Positions 1 through 7,461 of a stretch of DNA of 9,637 bases are shown here, in pieces. Position 1 is the first letter of the stretch. The number at the start of each line of letters is the position of its first letter. The position numbers were made by a program, and so were the translations under genes. The stretch spans positions 1-9,637 of the forward strand of contig JAGHYP010000087.1 of assembly GCA_017743585.1 (NCBI GenBank). Direction: 5' to 3'. This stretch comes from Chloroflexota bacterium (lineage in GTDB: Bacteria; Chloroflexota; Anaerolineae; Aggregatilineales; UBA2796). The notes beneath the pieces are model-generated. The model did not search any database and was not told the DNA's origin. It was given only the letters and a program-made list of their open reading frames with translations.

Positions 1-1916
1 TCTTGATCAGCACGCGCTTGTATCCTGCCGACCTGCAGCACAGCAGCGGCTATCCGATTCTGGGCAGCTTCGCCATGTTCTTGAGCGGCTTGGAAGATGC
101 CGAGGCGCTCGCGCTGTGGCGCGCCCATGGCTGCAGCGGCGAGGACGCTGAGCTATTGCCGATCTTCAACGCCCTGCAGAACCATCCGCTGCTGATCCGC
201 GCCTTGGCGGGCGAAGTGGTCGCTTCAGCGCAGGGCGACTTCGCCGCCTGGCAGCGCGCCAATAGCGGCTTCGCGCCGTTGCGCCAGAGCGCGGACGCTG
301 TGCGCGCGCACGTGATGAGCTACGCCTTGCGCAACCTGAGCGCAGGCGCGCGCCGCACTCTGGAGACCATCGCCGCCTTCCGCATGCCGACTTTCTACCA
401 GTCGCTCGTGCCGTTGCTCGTCAAATCGGCTGAGACGCCTGAGCGAGCGGGCAAAGCGGGCGGCTTGGGCCGCGTTTTGAGCAACTTGCTGGGCAAGCGG
501 CAGCCTGAGACGTTCGGCGGCTTCGCATCCGAAGCGGAGCTGGATGCCGCGCTCACTGACCTCGAAGCGCGCGGCCTGCTCGGCTGGGATAGGCGCGCCA
601 ACCGCTACGATCTGCATCAGATTGTGCGCGGCGTGGTCTGGAATGCGCTTGATGCGCAGGCGCAGCGAGGCTTGTACGCCGCTCTGAACGCGCACTTCAG
701 CGCGATGCCCGCTGTGCGCCTTGAAGATGTGCGCAGTTTGGACGATTTGACGCCCTCGATTGAGCTATACAACACGCTGATCGGCTTGGGCAAATACGAT
801 GAGGCCTACGCGCTCTACCACGCGCGCTTGAACGTGCCGATGTTGCGCCGCCTGAGCGCCAATTTGCAGCGCGCTGAGCTGCTCGAGCAGCTCTTCCCAG
901 ATGGTACGGAGCGCCCGCCGCGCCTCTCGACGAAAATTGCGCAGGCGCGCGCTATCAACGATCTGGCGCTCGCTTATCAGATGTCAGGGCAGCCGACTCG
1001 CGCTGCGCCGCTCTTCCTGCGCGCCGTGAGCATGGCCGAATACGAAGGCGTGCCGCGCAACGTGGCAATCGGTCTGATGAATTTCGCTGAGGCGCTGCGC
1101 CAAGTCGGCGATTTGTATCCTGCAGCAATGGCTGCCAATCGCGCTTTGCTGATCGCGCGCGCAGTGAACAACCTGAGCGACGAAGTGACAGCGCTTGGCG
1201 TGGTGGCGCTCACGCGCATGACATACGGCGCGTACGCTGACGCCGAAATTGCCTTGCAGCGCGCCATTCGGCTGCAGGAGAGCCTGAATCATCCGCAAGG
1301 ATTGAGCGTGCTGTACGCTTTTCTGGCGCAACTGGCTGTGTGGCGCGGCGACGCGCAGCAAGCGCGCCAACATGCCGATCAGGCTTGGCGTTACGCGCAG
1401 ACGCTGCACTATGAAGCGGATTTGGTGCGCGCGCGGCGCTTTCAAGGCGAAGCGATGCTCTTGGCAGGCGATTTGAGCGGCGCCGAGGCGGCTTTTGTCG
1501 AGACTTTGGCGCGCGCGCGCGCCGCTAGCCTGACCGAACATGAGTTAGGCGCTGTGATTGGCTTGGCAGCAGTGCGTTTGCGCGCAGGCGCGGCTGAACA
1601 GGCGCGCACAACCCTAGAAGATGTTTGGGAAGCGGCTGAGCGCGGCGGCTTCCGCCTAGCGCAGGCAGACGCGCTGAATGTGCTGGCGAGCGCCGAGATC
1701 GCCATGGAGCGCTATCAAGCGGCTGTGCAGGCTGCGCAGGCAGCCGTGCAAATGGCATGGTGCATGGGCGAGCCTTACACTTACGCGCGCGGCATGGCGC
1801 AGGCGCGCGCGACGCTCGGCGCGCTCGGCGCAACGCTGCCCGAGGGCCTGCCAGCGGTAGATTTTGCCCAATTCGGCAAGGCGATTGAGGTCGAACTCGA
1901 TCCGCCGCAAGCCTGA
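1..1916 (+). CDS. STAND (NB-ARC-like) ATPase with C-terminal TPR repeats, 5' partial
   Basis: The frame is open from the left edge, so the start codon and the Walker A and B motifs lie upstream; the TTG at position 3 is probably an internal Leu. The first visible residues (ISTRLYPADLQ) resemble the sensor-1/RNBS-B strand of NB-ARC ATPases. They are followed by a GLxD helix, NHPLLIRALAGEV near residues 60-72 (equivalent to the GLPL motif), and a winged-helix region ending in YDLHQIVRGVVW near 202-213, in the place of the MHD motif. Residues 142-175 look like a loop insertion rich in Gly, Lys and Arg. From about 254 to 590 there are roughly eight degenerate helical hairpins of TPR type (for example near 315-347, 354-387, 395-427, 434-467, 475-508 and 551-587). 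Such proteins are signal-sensing switches: the TPR tail binds a ligand or partner and the ATPase oligomerises. The effector domain, normally N-terminal, is not visible, so the output (transcription, defence or other) is unknown. The family call is firm; the role is not. Confidence 0.8.
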   Translation, partial: LISTRLYPADLQHSSGYPILGSFAMFLSGLEDAEALALWRAHGCSGEDAELLPIFNALQNHPLLIRALAGEVVASAQGDFAAWQRANSGFAPLRQSADAVRAHVMSYALRNLSAGARRTLETIAAFRMPTFYQSLVPLLVKSAETPERAGKAGGLGRVLSNLLGKRQPETFGGFASEAELDAALTDLEARGLLGWDRRANRYDLHQIVRGVVWNALDAQAQRGLYAALNAHFSAMPAVRLEDVRSLDDLTPSIELYNTLIGLGKYDEAYALYHARLNVPMLRRLSANLQRAELLEQLFPDGTERPPRLSTKIAQARAINDLALAYQMSGQPTRAAPLFLRAVSMAEYEGVPRNVAIGLMNFAEALRQVGDLYPAAMAANRALLIARAVNNLSDEVTALGVVALTRMTYGAYADAEIALQRAIRLQESLNHPQGLSVLYAFLAQLAVWRGDAQQARQHADQAWRYAQTLHYEADLVRARRFQGEAMLLAGDLSGAEAAFVETLARARAASLTEHELGAVIGLAAVRLRAGAAEQARTTLEDVWEAAERGGFRLAQADALNVLASAEIAMERYQAAVQAAQAAVQMAWCMGEPYTYARGMAQARATLGALGATLPEGLPAVDFAQFGKAIEVELDPPQA

Positions 1917-1982
1917 GGCGCTTCCTTTGGCGGGAACGGCTCGTTTCTGGTAAGCTTTGCGCCTGTTAGCAAAAACCGGCTG

Positions 1983-2016
1983 ACTTCACACAGCCCGAGT
2001 GAGGAAGTTCTGTGAA
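1983..2016 (+). promoter_or_regulatory. Leader with Shine-Dalgarno and two mutually exclusive small stems
   Basis: The 102-base gap before the SUMF1 gene ends in GAGGAAG (2001-2007), 11 bases before the ATG at 2019. Two stems are possible. ACTTC (1983-1987) can pair with GAAGT (2004-2008) and hide the ribosome-binding site. TTCACA (1985-1990) can pair with TGTGAA (2011-2016) and leave it in a 20-base loop. The stems share bases and cannot form together. Both are short, so chance is a real alternative. The rest of the gap shows no clear terminator. A weak promoter candidate is TTGGCG (1928-1933) with TAAGCT (1951-1956). Confidence 0.3.
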
Positions 2017-2018
2017 CC

Positions 2019-3395
2019 ATGAGACGTGATTCGACCACGTTGCGCGGGCGCACGCGCGATAGCAGCTGGCAATGGCTGCTGATCGGCATTGTGCTGGGCC
2101 TAGGCTGCGCCAGCGTCTTCTGTTTGGCGGCGTACGCTTCTAACCTGCTCGTCCTCAACATTCCCGGTCAGGTTGCGTTTGCGTCCAACCAAACGCCGAC
2201 CGTTGTTGAGATCGAGCGCGAGGTGACGCGCGTGGTTGTCGTGACGGCGACCGATGCGCCCACTGCCGTTCAACCCACGCCCGTGGCGCAGCAACAAACG
2301 ACTGCGCCGACCATCACGCCGCTCGTGATCATGCCGACGCCGCTCGGCGGCCTCGCGCCTGCCTCGGCCAATACACTAGCAGGCGCTCTGATCAGCACGC
2401 CAACCGCTGGCGTCGTGGCGCCTGTTGTAGGCGTCACCTTGCCTGCCATTGTACCCACTAGCCCTGTCACTGTGCGACCGACTGAGCTGGTGAACATTCC
2501 CGGCGGCACGTTCATCATGGGCACGGACATCGCCGAGGCAACGCGCGCCATTGACGACTGTCGTGACCGCGACGGCGGCACAGGCTGCGATATCAGCTTC
2601 ACCACTGACTCGATTCCGCCGCACACTGTGACTGTGAACAGCTTCGCCCTTGAGCGCTTCGAAGTCACTTATCAGCAGTACGTAGACTTTCTGAACGCGC
2701 TCGGCCCGCGCAGTCACCTGAACGGTTGCGGCGGTCAGCCGTGCGTCGCCGTGCGAGGTTCTGGCCCCAGCGAGCGCCCCGGAAGCTACATCAGCTTCGA
2801 CGGCACGCGCTACAGCGTCACCACTGAGCTCTACCTGAATCGTCCGGTCGCGTACGTGACATGGTACGGCGCAGACGCTTACTGCAAGTTCATCGGGCGG
2901 CGCCTGCCGACTGAGGCAGAATGGGAGTACGCGGCGCGTCGTCCCGACGGCAGACTCTATCCTTGGGGTAACGTATGGGATGCCTCGCGCGCGCGCACCT
3001 CGCGTCCGCAAAACTTCGGCGGCCCTGAGCCCGTGAACGCTTTCCCGAACGGCGTCAGCGCCGATGGAATTTACAACCTAGCGGGCAACGTCGCGGAATG
3101 GGTGCAAGATTGGTACAGCCCGACGTACTACGGCGAGCAAGCTGCCAAGCAGGTCGTGATCGACCCGCAAGGCCCGCCCTCAGGCACGCTGAAAGTCCAT
3201 CGCGGCGGACACTGGGACGCCTTGCCGCTCTTCGCGCGCACTGTCCATCGCGGCGATCAGGACCCGCTCAATCCGCAACTGTTCATCGGCTTCCGCTGCG
3301 CTGCCTCAGTGCAAACTGCCACGCCGGTCACGCCTGCTGGTCAACCAACTATTGCCTTGCCAAGCACGCCTGTTCCGAGCGGAGCGAGCAATTAG
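2019..3395 (+). CDS. Membrane-anchored SUMF1/formylglycine-generating-enzyme-fold protein, probably non-catalytic
   Basis: 458 residues. The ATG at 2019 follows GAGGAAG with an 11-base spacer. The N-terminus is short and basic (MRRD), followed by one membrane segment at about 18-40. Cys30 and Cys35 do not fit a lipobox, so this is a signal anchor and the rest should face outside. Residues 60-156 form a Thr/Pro/Val-rich linker that begins with the EREVTRVVVVTAT-type motif common in exported Chloroflexota proteins. The SUMF1 domain covers about 158-429: IPGGTFIMG at 160-168, FEVTYQQY at 214-221, RPVAYVTW at 275-282, RRLPTEAEWEYAAR at 294-307, YPWGN at 314-318, NLAGNVAEWVQDWY at 353-366, HRGGHW at 394-399 and GFRCA at 424-428. 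Genuine FGE has two active-site Cys just after RGGS; here the stretch 395-423 has none, so sulfatase activation is unlikely. Cys181, Cys190, Cys237 and Cys242 lie in loops and could form disulfides. A 29-residue Thr/Pro tail ends the protein. A binding or scaffold role is inferred; the ligand is unknown. Confidence 0.88.
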   Translation: MRRDSTTLRGRTRDSSWQWLLIGIVLGLGCASVFCLAAYASNLLVLNIPGQVAFASNQTPTVVEIEREVTRVVVVTATDAPTAVQPTPVAQQQTTAPTITPLVIMPTPLGGLAPASANTLAGALISTPTAGVVAPVVGVTLPAIVPTSPVTVRPTELVNIPGGTFIMGTDIAEATRAIDDCRDRDGGTGCDISFTTDSIPPHTVTVNSFALERFEVTYQQYVDFLNALGPRSHLNGCGGQPCVAVRGSGPSERPGSYISFDGTRYSVTTELYLNRPVAYVTWYGADAYCKFIGRRLPTEAEWEYAARRPDGRLYPWGNVWDASRARTSRPQNFGGPEPVNAFPNGVSADGIYNLAGNVAEWVQDWYSPTYYGEQAAKQVVIDPQGPPSGTLKVHRGGHWDALPLFARTVHRGDQDPLNPQLFIGFRCAASVQTATPVTPAGQPTIALPSTPVPSGASN

Positions 3396-3403
3396 CAAGG
3401 CGC

Positions 3404-3427
3404 GGCGGATGCTGCTGAGCATCCGCC
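3404..3427 (+). terminator. Perfect 10-bp hairpin after the SUMF1 gene (terminator-like)
   Basis: GGCGGATGCT (3404-3413) and AGCATCCGCC (3418-3427) are exact inverted repeats around a GCTG loop. The hairpin starts 8 bases after the TAG of the SUMF1 gene. It is followed only by ATT and then CGATAAAG, so there is no proper U-tract. It may act as a weak or factor-assisted terminator, or as a 3' end stabiliser between two co-transcribed genes. Confidence 0.6.
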
Positions 3428-3444
3428 ATTCGATAAAGGCCATC

Positions 3445-3452
3445 GGAAAGGA
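3445..3452 (+). promoter_or_regulatory. Ribosome-binding site that sets the transketolase start
   Basis: GGAAAGGA lies 10 bases before the ATG at 3463. It favours this start over in-frame ATGs at 3352 (inside the SUMF1 gene) and 3409 (inside the hairpin, with only AAGG at 3397-3400 upstream). Confidence 0.7.
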
Positions 3453-3462
3453 CGCTCTGATC

Positions 3463-5472
3463 ATGCCTGAAGCAGTCAGCGCTTCATTGGAAACGCTCGC
3501 CATCAACACCATTCGTTTTCTCGCCGTGGACGCCATTCAGAAGGCGAACTCAGGGCATCCTGGCTTGCCGCTCGGCGCGGCGCCAATGGCGTACACGCTC
3601 TGGACGCGCTACCTGCGCCACAATCCGCGCAATCCCAAGTGGGCAAACCGCGATCGCTTCATCCTCTCGGCAGGTCACGGCTCGATGCTGCTCTACGCGC
3701 TGCTTCACTTGACAGGCTATGACCTCTCGCTGGAACAGATCAAAAATTTCCGCCAATGGAACAGCTTGACGCCCGGCCATCCTGAGGTGGGCTTGACGCC
3801 CGGCGTCGAGGCCACGACCGGTCCGCTTGGGCAGGGCTTCGCCACTGCAGTCGGCATGGCGATTGCTGAGGCGTTCCTCGCCGCCATCTTCAACCGCCCC
3901 AACTATCCGATTGTGGATCACTACACCTACGTGCTGGCGAGCGACGGCGACCTGATGGAAGGCGTCGCCTCTGAGGCAGCCTCGCTGGCAGGTCACCTGA
4001 AGCTGGGCAAGCTGATTGTGCTATACGACGACAACCAAGTCATGCTCTCCAATAGCACCTCGGTCGCCTTCACAGAAGACGTGCTGGCGCGCTTCGCTGC
4101 GTACGGCTGGCAGACGCTCAGAGTGGCTGACGGCAACGACACAGCCGCCATTGCCCAAGCCATCGAGTCCGCCGTGCTCGATCCGCGCCCAAGCCTGATC
4201 GCCGTGCGCACCATCATCGGCTATGGCAGTCCGAACAAGCAAGGCACGCACAAGGCGCATGGCGAGCCGCTTGGCGAAGAAGAAGTCCGCCTGACCAAAC
4301 AAGCGCTCGGCTGGACGGCTGAGGAGCCGTTCACCATTCCCGGCGAAGTGCTTGAGCATTTCCGCGCCGCTGTTGAGCATGGCGAGCGCTTCGAGGCGGA
4401 GTGGAACGCGCTCTTCGCGGCATGGGCAGCCGAGTATCCCGAACTCGCTCAGCTTTGGCACCAAGCGCACGCTGAGACGCTGCCCGAAGGTTGGGATGCT
4501 GACCTGCCTTTCTACAGCGCCGAGACCAAGCCGATGGCGACTCGCGACGCGAATGGCGCGGCGCTCAACGCCATCGCTAAGCACCTGCCGACGATGATCG
4601 GCGGCGACGCAGACCTGAGCAGCAGCACCAAGACGCTCATCAGCGGCAGCGGCTTGTTCAGCGCCACCAATCGCACCGCGCGCAATCTGCAATTCGGCGT
4701 CCGCGAGCATGCTATGGGCGCCGCCATCAACGGCTTGGCGCTGCACGGCGGCATTCGTAAGCCGTACGCTGCCACCTTCATGACCTTTAGCGATTACATG
4801 CGCCCTGCGATTCGGCTCGCCGCGCTGATGGAGATCGATCCGATCTTCATCTTCACACACGATAGCATCGGAGTCGGCGAAGATGGACCGACGCATCAGC
4901 CAGTCGAGCATCTGGCAGCCTTGCGCGCCATTCCGCACCTGACCGTGATCCGTCCTGCCGATGCCAATGAGACCAGCGCTGCATGGCGCGTTGCTATGCT
5001 GAACAAAAGGCCGACCGCCTTGGTCTTCACGCGGCAAAAACTGCCTGTCTTCGCGCCTGAAGGCGTGTTGGAGGGCGTGGCGCGCGGCGCGTACATCAAA
5101 GCTGAGGCGCTCGGCGGCACGCCTGAAGTGATCTTGATCGCCACTGGCTCAGAGGTCAGCCTGATCATGGAAGCGCACAGGATTCTGAATGAGATGGGCA
5201 TCCGCGCGCGCGCCGTCAGCATGCCGTCCTTCGAGCTGTTCGAGGCGCAAGAGCCAGCCTACAAGGAGTTGGTCTTGCCTGCGGCGGTCACGGCGCGCGT
5301 GGCAGTTGAGGCAGGCGTGCCATTTGGCTGGCATCGTTATGTCGGCCCGCGCGGTAAGATCATCGCGCTGGAGCGCTTCGGCGCCTCGGCGCCGCAAGAA
5401 GTCATCTTCAAGGCGCTTGGCTTCACAGCAGAGGCAGTGGTCAACGCGGCGCGCGAGCTGCTGGGCAGGTGA
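3463..5472 (+). CDS. tkt: Transketolase
   Basis: 669 residues, the usual length for a complete bacterial transketolase. The cytoplasmic, ThDP- and divalent-metal-dependent enzyme moves two-carbon ketol units between sugar phosphates in the non-oxidative pentose phosphate pathway (and the Calvin cycle where present). The N-terminal PP domain has SGHPG (30-34), the substrate/cofactor His in SAGHGSMLLYAL (69-80), GPLGQG (120-125), and the ThDP motif SDGDLMEG (160-167) with YDDNQV (188-193). His263 and His266 sit in GTHKAHG. The pyrimidine-binding domain has GGDADLSSST (380-389), FGVREHAMG (411-419) with the catalytic Glu415, THDSIGVGEDGPTHQP (465-480) and RPADANE (497-503). The C-terminal domain starts near IATGSE (559-564). 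All key residues are present, so it should be active. The start at 3463 is chosen from the ribosome-binding site and because family alignments begin near this point. A hairpin separates it from the gene upstream and only 35 bases lie between hairpin and ATG, so expression may depend on readthrough or on a promoter inside the upstream gene. Confidence 0.97.
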   Translation: MPEAVSASLETLAINTIRFLAVDAIQKANSGHPGLPLGAAPMAYTLWTRYLRHNPRNPKWANRDRFILSAGHGSMLLYALLHLTGYDLSLEQIKNFRQWNSLTPGHPEVGLTPGVEATTGPLGQGFATAVGMAIAEAFLAAIFNRPNYPIVDHYTYVLASDGDLMEGVASEAASLAGHLKLGKLIVLYDDNQVMLSNSTSVAFTEDVLARFAAYGWQTLRVADGNDTAAIAQAIESAVLDPRPSLIAVRTIIGYGSPNKQGTHKAHGEPLGEEEVRLTKQALGWTAEEPFTIPGEVLEHFRAAVEHGERFEAEWNALFAAWAAEYPELAQLWHQAHAETLPEGWDADLPFYSAETKPMATRDANGAALNAIAKHLPTMIGGDADLSSSTKTLISGSGLFSATNRTARNLQFGVREHAMGAAINGLALHGGIRKPYAATFMTFSDYMRPAIRLAALMEIDPIFIFTHDSIGVGEDGPTHQPVEHLAALRAIPHLTVIRPADANETSAAWRVAMLNKRPTALVFTRQKLPVFAPEGVLEGVARGAYIKAEALGGTPEVILIATGSEVSLIMEAHRILNEMGIRARAVSMPSFELFEAQEPAYKELVLPAAVTARVAVEAGVPFGWHRYVGPRGKIIALERFGASAPQEVIFKALGFTAEAVVNAARELLGR

Positions 5473-5479
5473 GGCGGCT

Positions 5480-5504
5480 GTTGCGAGGGTTGCGAGGGTT
5501 GGGG
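5480..5504 (+). repeat. Short tandem repeat, two copies of GTTGCGAGG plus a partial copy
   Basis: GTTGCGAGG occurs at 5480-5488 and 5489-5497, followed by the degenerate GTTGGGG (5498-5504). It begins 8 bases after the transketolase stop. It gives three close G-runs (5487-5489, 5496-5498, 5501-5504). No function is evident and no clear terminator is visible here. The remainder of the gap (5505-5559) shows nothing I can name. Confidence 0.5.
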
Positions 5505-5559
5505 CACAGCATCCTGCTCCAGCAGTTTGCCAAATTACGCACTGCTCTAGGCGCGCCAC

Positions 5560-5589
5560 TTGCACAGCTCCAAACCCATTCGCTATACT
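5560..5589 (+). promoter_or_regulatory. Candidate sigma-70-type promoter for the solute-binding protein gene
   Basis: The -10 candidate TATACT (5584-5589) matches TATAAT at five of six positions. The -35 candidate TTGCAC (5560-5565) matches TTGACA only at its first three bases; the spacer is 18. The predicted transcript would start near 5596 and have a leader of about 60 bases. The spot is locally AT-richer than its surroundings and sits in the longest gap of the window, which fits a new transcription unit. Confidence 0.45.
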
Positions 5590-5646
5590 TGTCATCAATC
5601 TTGCGCGCTGTGCGCAGGTCTACTTTGTCCGATGTGTGGTGTTTAT

Positions 5647-5651
5647 GGAGG
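5647..5651 (+). promoter_or_regulatory. Ribosome-binding site that sets the solute-binding protein start
   Basis: GGAGG lies 8 bases before the ATG at 5660. Another in-frame ATG at 5645 overlaps this site and is less likely to be used. Confidence 0.75.
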
Positions 5652-5659
5652 ACTGCCGT

Positions 5660-7450
5660 ATGGCAAAAAAGTTTATGAAGGCGCTGCCGATCCTAGTGTT
5701 GGTGGCGCTCGCCTTCGCGCCGATGGGCGCTGTGCGGGCTGCAAACGCAGCTGCTGAGAGCGTCTTGGTGCTAGTCAGCCCGATGGTGGAGAAGCCAGAG
5801 CCTGTCACCATCTATGGCGCGACCACGGGGCTGATCGCAACGCTCGATCCCCAGCTTGCCGAGGATGCGATTTCCATCGTGCCTATCGAGAACCTGTTTC
5901 TCGGTCTGACCGATCTCGATCCGCAGACGACGGCTGTCCGCGAGGAGATGGCGACCAGCTGGGAAGTCAACGAGACGGGCGACGTCTGGACGTTCAACCT
6001 GCGCGATGACGTGCCGTGGGTGCGCTACAATCCCGCCACTGACGAGACAACCGTCATCCGCAAGGTGACAGCGCATGACTTCGTCTACGGCATCCGCCGC
6101 GCCTGCGATCCGCGCACAGGCGGCTACTACAGTCGGGTAGCGGCTGCCATGATCAAGGGCTGCGATGTCGTCCTCAACAAAGATGCAGCGAGCATCACTG
6201 AGGCCGACTTTGAAGAGATCGGCGTGGTGGCGCTCAGCGATACGCAACTGCAGATAACCACAAAGGGCGCGCTGGGCTTCTTCCTGCCGGCGAGCGGTAT
6301 GTGGGTCTTCCGCGCCGTGCCGCGCGAGGCAATTGAAGAGTTCGGCCAGCAATGGATCGAGCCGGGCAACATCATCACCAATGGTCCGTTCATGCTCCAA
6401 GAGTGGGATCGGGCGGTCAACCGGGTCTTCATCAAGAACCCGTTTTACCCTAACGTGAACGATAACTACGGCGGCAATATCGAGCGCGTCAGCACCCTAG
6501 TGGTCAACGACGGCGGCACGATCTGGTCGTTGTATCTGGCGAACCAGATCGATAGCGCGGGCGTGCCAACCGCTGAGCTGCAGCGCATCCGCGAAGACCC
6601 TGAGCTGAGCAAGGAACTGCGCCAGAACAGCGACCTCGCCGTTTTCTACTTCGGCTTCATGTACGATAAGCCGCCGTTTGATAACGTCCACGTCCGCCGC
6701 GCCTTCAGCGCGATCATTGACCGGCGGACGTTCGTGGAAGAGATTCAGCAAGGGCGCGGCATTCCGATGGCACACTTCATGCCGCCCGGCATCCGCGGCG
6801 CTGTGCCGATCAACGAAGTGGGCATCGGTCAGCCTGATACGCCTGGCTTCGATCCTGAGTTCGCCCGCCAAGAGATGGAGCGCGCAGGCTATCCGAACTG
6901 CGAAGGCTTCCCAGAGATCACGCTGCTGACCTATCAGGGCGCCAGCGACTGGGGCGAGTATTTGCAGAACGCTGCCAACACGCACTTGGGCTGCCCGCGC
7001 GAGAAGATCATCATCGAAGAGAACGAGTTCACCGTGCTACTGCGCTCGATCCGCGCCGATGTGCCGACCGCGCAGCGCCCGAATATGTTCACGCTCGGCT
7101 GGGGGCCAGATTACCCCGACGCCCATAATTGGATGCACGACGTGCTGAGCTGCAAAGCTGAGAACAGCTTCAAGCGCCCCTGCGATGACGTGATCGATAC
7201 CAAGATTGACCAAGCGGCTCGCGAGACCGATCCTGCCGTGCGCGAAGCGCTCTACCGCGAGCTGGAAGAGCTGTTCTTCGGCTACGAGGGCAACTTCCCA
7301 ATCGCGCCGCTCTTCTTGCGCATCAACATCTTCATGGTCAAGCCTTGGTACTTCGGCTTCTTCGATACTGACGGGCTCTTCGGCGGGCCGCACTGGGAGT
7401 CGCGCCGCATTGATCAGGCGGCGCAACTAGCGGCGCGCGCTGGCCGCTGA
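5660..7450 (+). CDS. Secreted ABC transporter solute-binding protein, family 5 (oligopeptide/dipeptide type)
   Basis: 596 residues. The frame stays open far upstream, but the start at 5660 is preferred because it follows GGAGG and gives a classical signal peptide: MAKKFMK, a hydrophobic core at 8-23, and a likely cut after VRA (25-27) or ANA (28-30). There is no lipobox Cys, so the protein would be free or held in some other way. Family 5 features in order: IENLFLGL (76-83), TSWEVNETGDVWTFNLRDDV (99-118), VTAHDFVYGIRRACDP (136-151), TNGPFMLQEWDR (240-251), VHVRRAFSAIIDRRTFVEEI (343-362), FMPPG (373-377) and GWGPDYPDAHNW (480-491). Cys414, Cys445, Cys498 and Cys508 may form disulfides in the second lobe, as seen in related binders. 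The family delivers peptides, and sometimes sugars or nickel, to an Opp/Dpp-type permease; the ligand cannot be read from sequence. No matching permease or ATPase genes lie beside it: the next gene is convergent and of ABC-2 type. Confidence 0.93.
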   Translation: MAKKFMKALPILVLVALAFAPMGAVRAANAAAESVLVLVSPMVEKPEPVTIYGATTGLIATLDPQLAEDAISIVPIENLFLGLTDLDPQTTAVREEMATSWEVNETGDVWTFNLRDDVPWVRYNPATDETTVIRKVTAHDFVYGIRRACDPRTGGYYSRVAAAMIKGCDVVLNKDAASITEADFEEIGVVALSDTQLQITTKGALGFFLPASGMWVFRAVPREAIEEFGQQWIEPGNIITNGPFMLQEWDRAVNRVFIKNPFYPNVNDNYGGNIERVSTLVVNDGGTIWSLYLANQIDSAGVPTAELQRIREDPELSKELRQNSDLAVFYFGFMYDKPPFDNVHVRRAFSAIIDRRTFVEEIQQGRGIPMAHFMPPGIRGAVPINEVGIGQPDTPGFDPEFARQEMERAGYPNCEGFPEITLLTYQGASDWGEYLQNAANTHLGCPREKIIIEENEFTVLLRSIRADVPTAQRPNMFTLGWGPDYPDAHNWMHDVLSCKAENSFKRPCDDVIDTKIDQAARETDPAVREALYRELEELFFGYEGNFPIAPLFLRINIFMVKPWYFGFFDTDGLFGGPHWESRRIDQAAQLAARAGR

Positions 7451-7461
7451 GGATGCATCGG

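Noticed and set aside
1508..1523. Alternating GC tract, a 16-base palindrome with Z-DNA potential
   Set aside because: It is explained by Ala-Arg codons in the TPR region of a GC-rich genome; similar GCGC runs occur throughout.
2082..2125. Possible lipoprotein signal at the N-terminus of the SUMF1 protein (Cys30 or Cys35)
   Set aside because: Residues before each Cys (GLG and SVF) do not fit the lipobox, and both Cys lie within the hydrophobic membrane segment.
2376..3011. Open frame on the minus strand opposite the SUMF1 gene
   Set aside because: The plus-strand SUMF1 motifs are clear; the antisense product shows no recognisable domain.
3352..3462. Longer N-terminus for transketolase
   Set aside because: It would overlap the SUMF1 gene and translate through the perfect hairpin. 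The residues do not resemble transketolase, and a good ribosome-binding site precedes 3463.
4021..5037. Long open frame on the minus strand inside transketolase
   Set aside because: It lies wholly opposite a highly conserved enzyme gene. Its translation is Arg/Ala/Gly-rich without recognisable motifs, as expected for an antisense shadow in GC-rich DNA.
5189..5659. Longer N-terminus for the solute-binding protein
   Set aside because: It would read out of frame through the transketolase gene and put the signal peptide in the middle of the protein. The start at 5660 has GGAGG and a proper signal peptide.
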